Source: Fidelibacterota bacterium 46_43
GTDB taxonomy: Bacteria > Fidelibacterota > Fidelibacteria > Fidelibacterales > Fidelibacteraceae
Direction: 5' to 3'
DNA length: 8,813 nt
Assembly: GCA_001509335.1 (NCBI GenBank)
Contig: LGGY01000163.1
Span: forward strand, 1 to 8,813
Shown: positions 7,981 through 8,813 of the stretch, piece after piece
Numbering within the stretch: the stretch's first letter is position 1
Layout: each line of letters opens with the position of its first letter
The notes under the pieces: model-generated
What the model was told of the DNA's origin: nothing
Databases searched by the model: none
The model's input: the letters and a program-made list of their open reading frames with translations, nothing else
Position numbers and translations under genes: made by a program

Positions 7981-8544
7981 TTAGTATTCCCCCTGAATTC
8001 CGCTTTCAGAGCGGCGGTTTTCATAGCTCAACAGAATCGCCGCCACAGATTTTGCATCCGTTATCTCTCCCCTCAACACCATTTGGCGCGCTTCTTCAAA
8101 GGGTACATGAAAAATTTCAAGAAATTCATCATCGTCCCGGTTCACTTCCTGCAGGGACAGGCCATACCCCTCATAGAGATAGATGATTTCATCGGTATAC
8201 CCGATTCCCGGATGTGTTTTCCCCAGATACCTGAGTTCCCGGCAGGTATAACCTGTTTCTTCCAGCAATTCCCTGCGCGCTGTTTCTTCCGGGGATTCTC
8301 CGGGATCAATTTTTCCGGCAGGGCACTCGATAAAAACCTGGCTGGCAGGATATCTGAACTGTCTTTCCAAAATAACATCCCCTTCTTCCAAAAAGGGTAG
8401 AACAACCACGGCCCCGGGATGGTGGATATACTCCCGGATGGAGATTTTTCCATTCGGCAGTTTCACCTCATCCCGGTGAACTTTTAACAGACAACCGTCA
8501 TACACCAGAATTCCGGATATTTTTTCTTCTGTCAGTAATGTCAT
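7981..8544 (-). CDS. Nudix hydrolase, ADP-ribose/ADP-sugar pyrophosphatase type
   Basis: Soluble hydrolase of 187 aa that splits a nucleoside diphosphate linked to another group, with Mg2+. The Nudix box GX5EX7REUXEEXGU is perfect: G77, E83, R91-E92, E95-E96, G98 (AGKIDPGESPEETARRELLEETGYT region, 76-100). The N-terminal strands (DEVKLPNGK, then REYIHHPGAVVVLPF) and the block HPGIGYTDE after the box match ADP-ribose pyrophosphatases (NudF/YffH-like). Close relatives hydrolyse ADP-glucose or GDP-mannose, so its place before glgB makes an ADP-sugar substrate attractive but unproven. I chose ATG 8544 because TGAGGA lies 4 bases before it and family proteins start near here. A TTG at 8592 would extend it by 16 residues but has no Shine-Dalgarno and adds an unusual MLHGFLYILY leader. 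It is the first large gene of the operon. Confidence 0.93.
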   Translation of the reverse strand: MTLLTEEKISGILVYDGCLLKVHRDEVKLPNGKISIREYIHHPGAVVVLPFLEEGDVILERQFRYPASQVFIECPAGKIDPGESPEETARRELLEETGYTCRELRYLGKTHPGIGYTDEIIYLYEGYGLSLQEVNRDDDEFLEIFHVPFEEARQMVLRGEITDAKSVAAILLSYENRRSESGIQGEY

Positions 8545-8548
8545 GAAT

Positions 8549-8554
8549 TCCTCA
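8549..8554 (-). promoter_or_regulatory. Ribosome binding site of the Nudix gene
   Basis: TGAGGA on the minus strand ends 4 bases before ATG 8544 and decides that start over the TTG at 8592. Its TGA is also the stop codon of the 26-codon ORF at 8552-8632, so the two reading frames would be translationally coupled if the short one is used. Confidence 0.7.
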
Positions 8555-8632
8555 TGATTTAGATATAAAATGTAAAGAAACCCATGTAACAAACAAAGGA
8601 GTTCTGTCCGTATCCATCATATCAGGGCACAT
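8552..8632 (-). CDS. Possible 26-residue peptide ORF upstream of the Nudix gene
   Basis: A short reading frame begins ATG TGC CCT and encodes MCPDMMDTDRT..., ending FISKS. It has the best Shine-Dalgarno near this end of the window: GAGGAG (8639-8644), 6 bases before ATG. Its TGA stop lies inside the Nudix ribosome binding site, 7 bases before the Nudix ATG. No family is recognised. There is no signal peptide or membrane segment, although the second half (LFVTWVSLHFI) is hydrophobic. It could be a small protein, a leader peptide whose translation opens the Nudix site, or the start left from a decayed gene. A 26-codon frame can arise by chance, so support rests mainly on the ribosome site and the junction. 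Confidence 0.3.
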   Translation of the reverse strand: MCPDMMDTDRTPLFVTWVSLHFISKS

Positions 8633-8638
8633 GAATTG

Positions 8639-8644
8639 CTCCTC
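8639..8644 (-). promoter_or_regulatory. Strong Shine-Dalgarno before the 26-codon ORF
   Basis: GAGGAG on the minus strand, with the spacer CAATTC and then ATG at 8632. The match to the anti-Shine-Dalgarno and the 6-base spacing are close to ideal, stronger than the sites before glgB or the GT28-like gene. It lies outside any recognised gene, which is the main reason to consider the short ORF real. Confidence 0.45.
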
Positions 8645-8664
8645 ACTTTTTAAAGAAAATGACA

Positions 8665-8813
8665 CTACCTAAAGGATTGACATGACAGAGAGCAAAATAA
8701 TTTCGGCAGGAATTTTCCTTCATTATGGTCAACAATAATGATTTTGAGTTTATCCGACAAAAAAATGAAAAAGCGTGAAGAGAAAAATGAGATAAGGGAG
8801 ATGATGTTATACT
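8665..8813 (-). pseudogene. Probable remnant of a GT2 glycosyltransferase N-terminus
   Basis: On the minus strand a frame enters from the window edge and stops at TAG (8665-8667). From TTG 8760 it reads LSDKLKIIIVDHNEGKFLPK, then LFCSLSCQSFR and the stop. This follows the first Rossmann strand and helix of GT2 enzymes closely (typically I-I-I-V-x-x-N-x-G-K-F-L-x-x-L-x-x-S-L-x-x-Q-x-F). The next expected element, strand beta-2 ending in a D-D/D-N motif, is missing. The +1 frame after the stop offers only SVIFFKK and then TGA. No ATG or Shine-Dalgarno precedes it, and the 17 in-frame residues before the TTG (FFSSRFFIF type) do not look like a GT2. Best explained as a decayed, truncated gene, perhaps a former member of this glycan locus. 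Chance resemblance over about 25 residues cannot be excluded. Confidence 0.38.

Larger units (their letters stand above)
3..8544 (-). other. Seven-gene operon for glucan/surface-glycan functions
   Basis: All seven genes run in the same direction with junctions of +3, +3, -4, -1, +1 and -4 bases, and no hairpin-plus-T terminator is visible between them. This spacing implies one transcript and translational coupling. The promoter should lie above 8544 or beyond the window edge; no convincing -35/-10 pair was found in 8545-8813. The last gene stops at base 3, so further downstream members may exist outside the window. Confidence 0.8.

Noticed and set aside
8557..8593. Weak minus-strand promoter-like pair (TTGTTT, 16 bases, TACATT)
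   Set aside because: Matches to consensus are poor and it lies inside the 26-codon ORF. I could not separate it from AT-rich background.
8700..8732. TTGACC as a good -35 box on the minus strand
   Set aside because: No acceptable -10 hexamer lies 15-19 bases downstream; CTGCCG occupies that position. The hexamer is also part of the GT2-like coding stretch (IVDH).
8682..8738. Plus-strand ORF of 18 codons (MTESKII...) with AAGGA six bases before ATG
   Set aside because: It is antisense to the GT2-like remnant, very short, has no recognisable product and its start site could easily arise by chance in this AT-rich stretch.
8794..8806. AAGGGAG followed by ATGATG at the plus-strand edge, as a divergent gene start
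   Set aside because: The spacing to either ATG is only 0 or 3 bases and only three or four codons remain in the window, so it cannot be judged.
8738..8813. Plus-strand frame running off the window edge (MILSLSDKKMKKREE...)
   Set aside because: Lysine- and glutamate-rich low-complexity translation with no Shine-Dalgarno. The opposite strand reads as a GT2 N-terminus in the same region.
1..8813. CRISPR arrays, tRNA/rRNA genes, insertion sequences, phage genes
   Set aside because: No repeat-spacer pattern, cloverleaf, terminal inverted repeats or transposase/integrase reading frame was seen on either strand.

Overview
The window is one tightly packed block of seven genes, all on the minus strand, so transcription runs from high to low coordinates. 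In that order they are a Nudix (ADP-sugar-type) hydrolase, glycogen branching enzyme GlgB, a GT28/MurG-like glycosyltransferase, a Wzi-like outer-membrane beta-barrel protein, a membrane-anchored GT2 glycosyltransferase, a radical SAM/SPASM protein and an LPG-synthase-TM/UPF0104-type flippase-like membrane protein. Gaps between genes are 3, 3 and 1 bases. The other three junctions are overlaps of 4 (ATGA), 1 (TGATG) and 4 (GTGA) bases. I see no internal terminator or promoter, so the block looks like a single operon that may continue past base 1.

Organism: the Wzi-like barrel and the signal peptide imply an outer membrane. The variants of the MurG-like transferase, the SPASM protein and the Wzi-like protein resemble families I associate with Bacteroidota and related FCB-type lineages (Calditrichota, Marinimicrobia and similar uncultured groups). 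This is family-level recognition, not a search result. Base composition is uneven. Sampled lines of the Nudix/glgB/GT28 half and the start of the Wzi-like gene are mostly about 50-60% G+C. Sampled lines of the rest of the Wzi-like gene and the three downstream genes are mostly about 28-48%.

Layout: bases 3-3008 hold the flippase-like, SPASM and GT2 genes; 3008-5787 the Wzi-like and GT28-like genes; 5791-8544 glgB and the Nudix gene. Bases 8545-8813 hold no large gene. On the minus strand they contain a 26-codon ORF with a very good ribosome binding site just before the Nudix gene. Further upstream is a short stretch whose translation resembles the N-terminus of a GT2 glycosyltransferase and ends in TAG, probably a remnant.

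How the genes may work together (inference): two glycosyltransferases, a flippase-like membrane protein and a Wzi-like barrel would fit synthesis, transfer and outer-membrane display of a surface glycan or glycolipid, with the radical SAM enzyme modifying the product or a carrier. GlgB and the Nudix hydrolase belong to alpha-glucan/ADP-sugar metabolism. Either they share only the transcript, or the locus makes a branched alpha-glucan that is exported. The second reading is the most interesting hypothesis here and is unproven.
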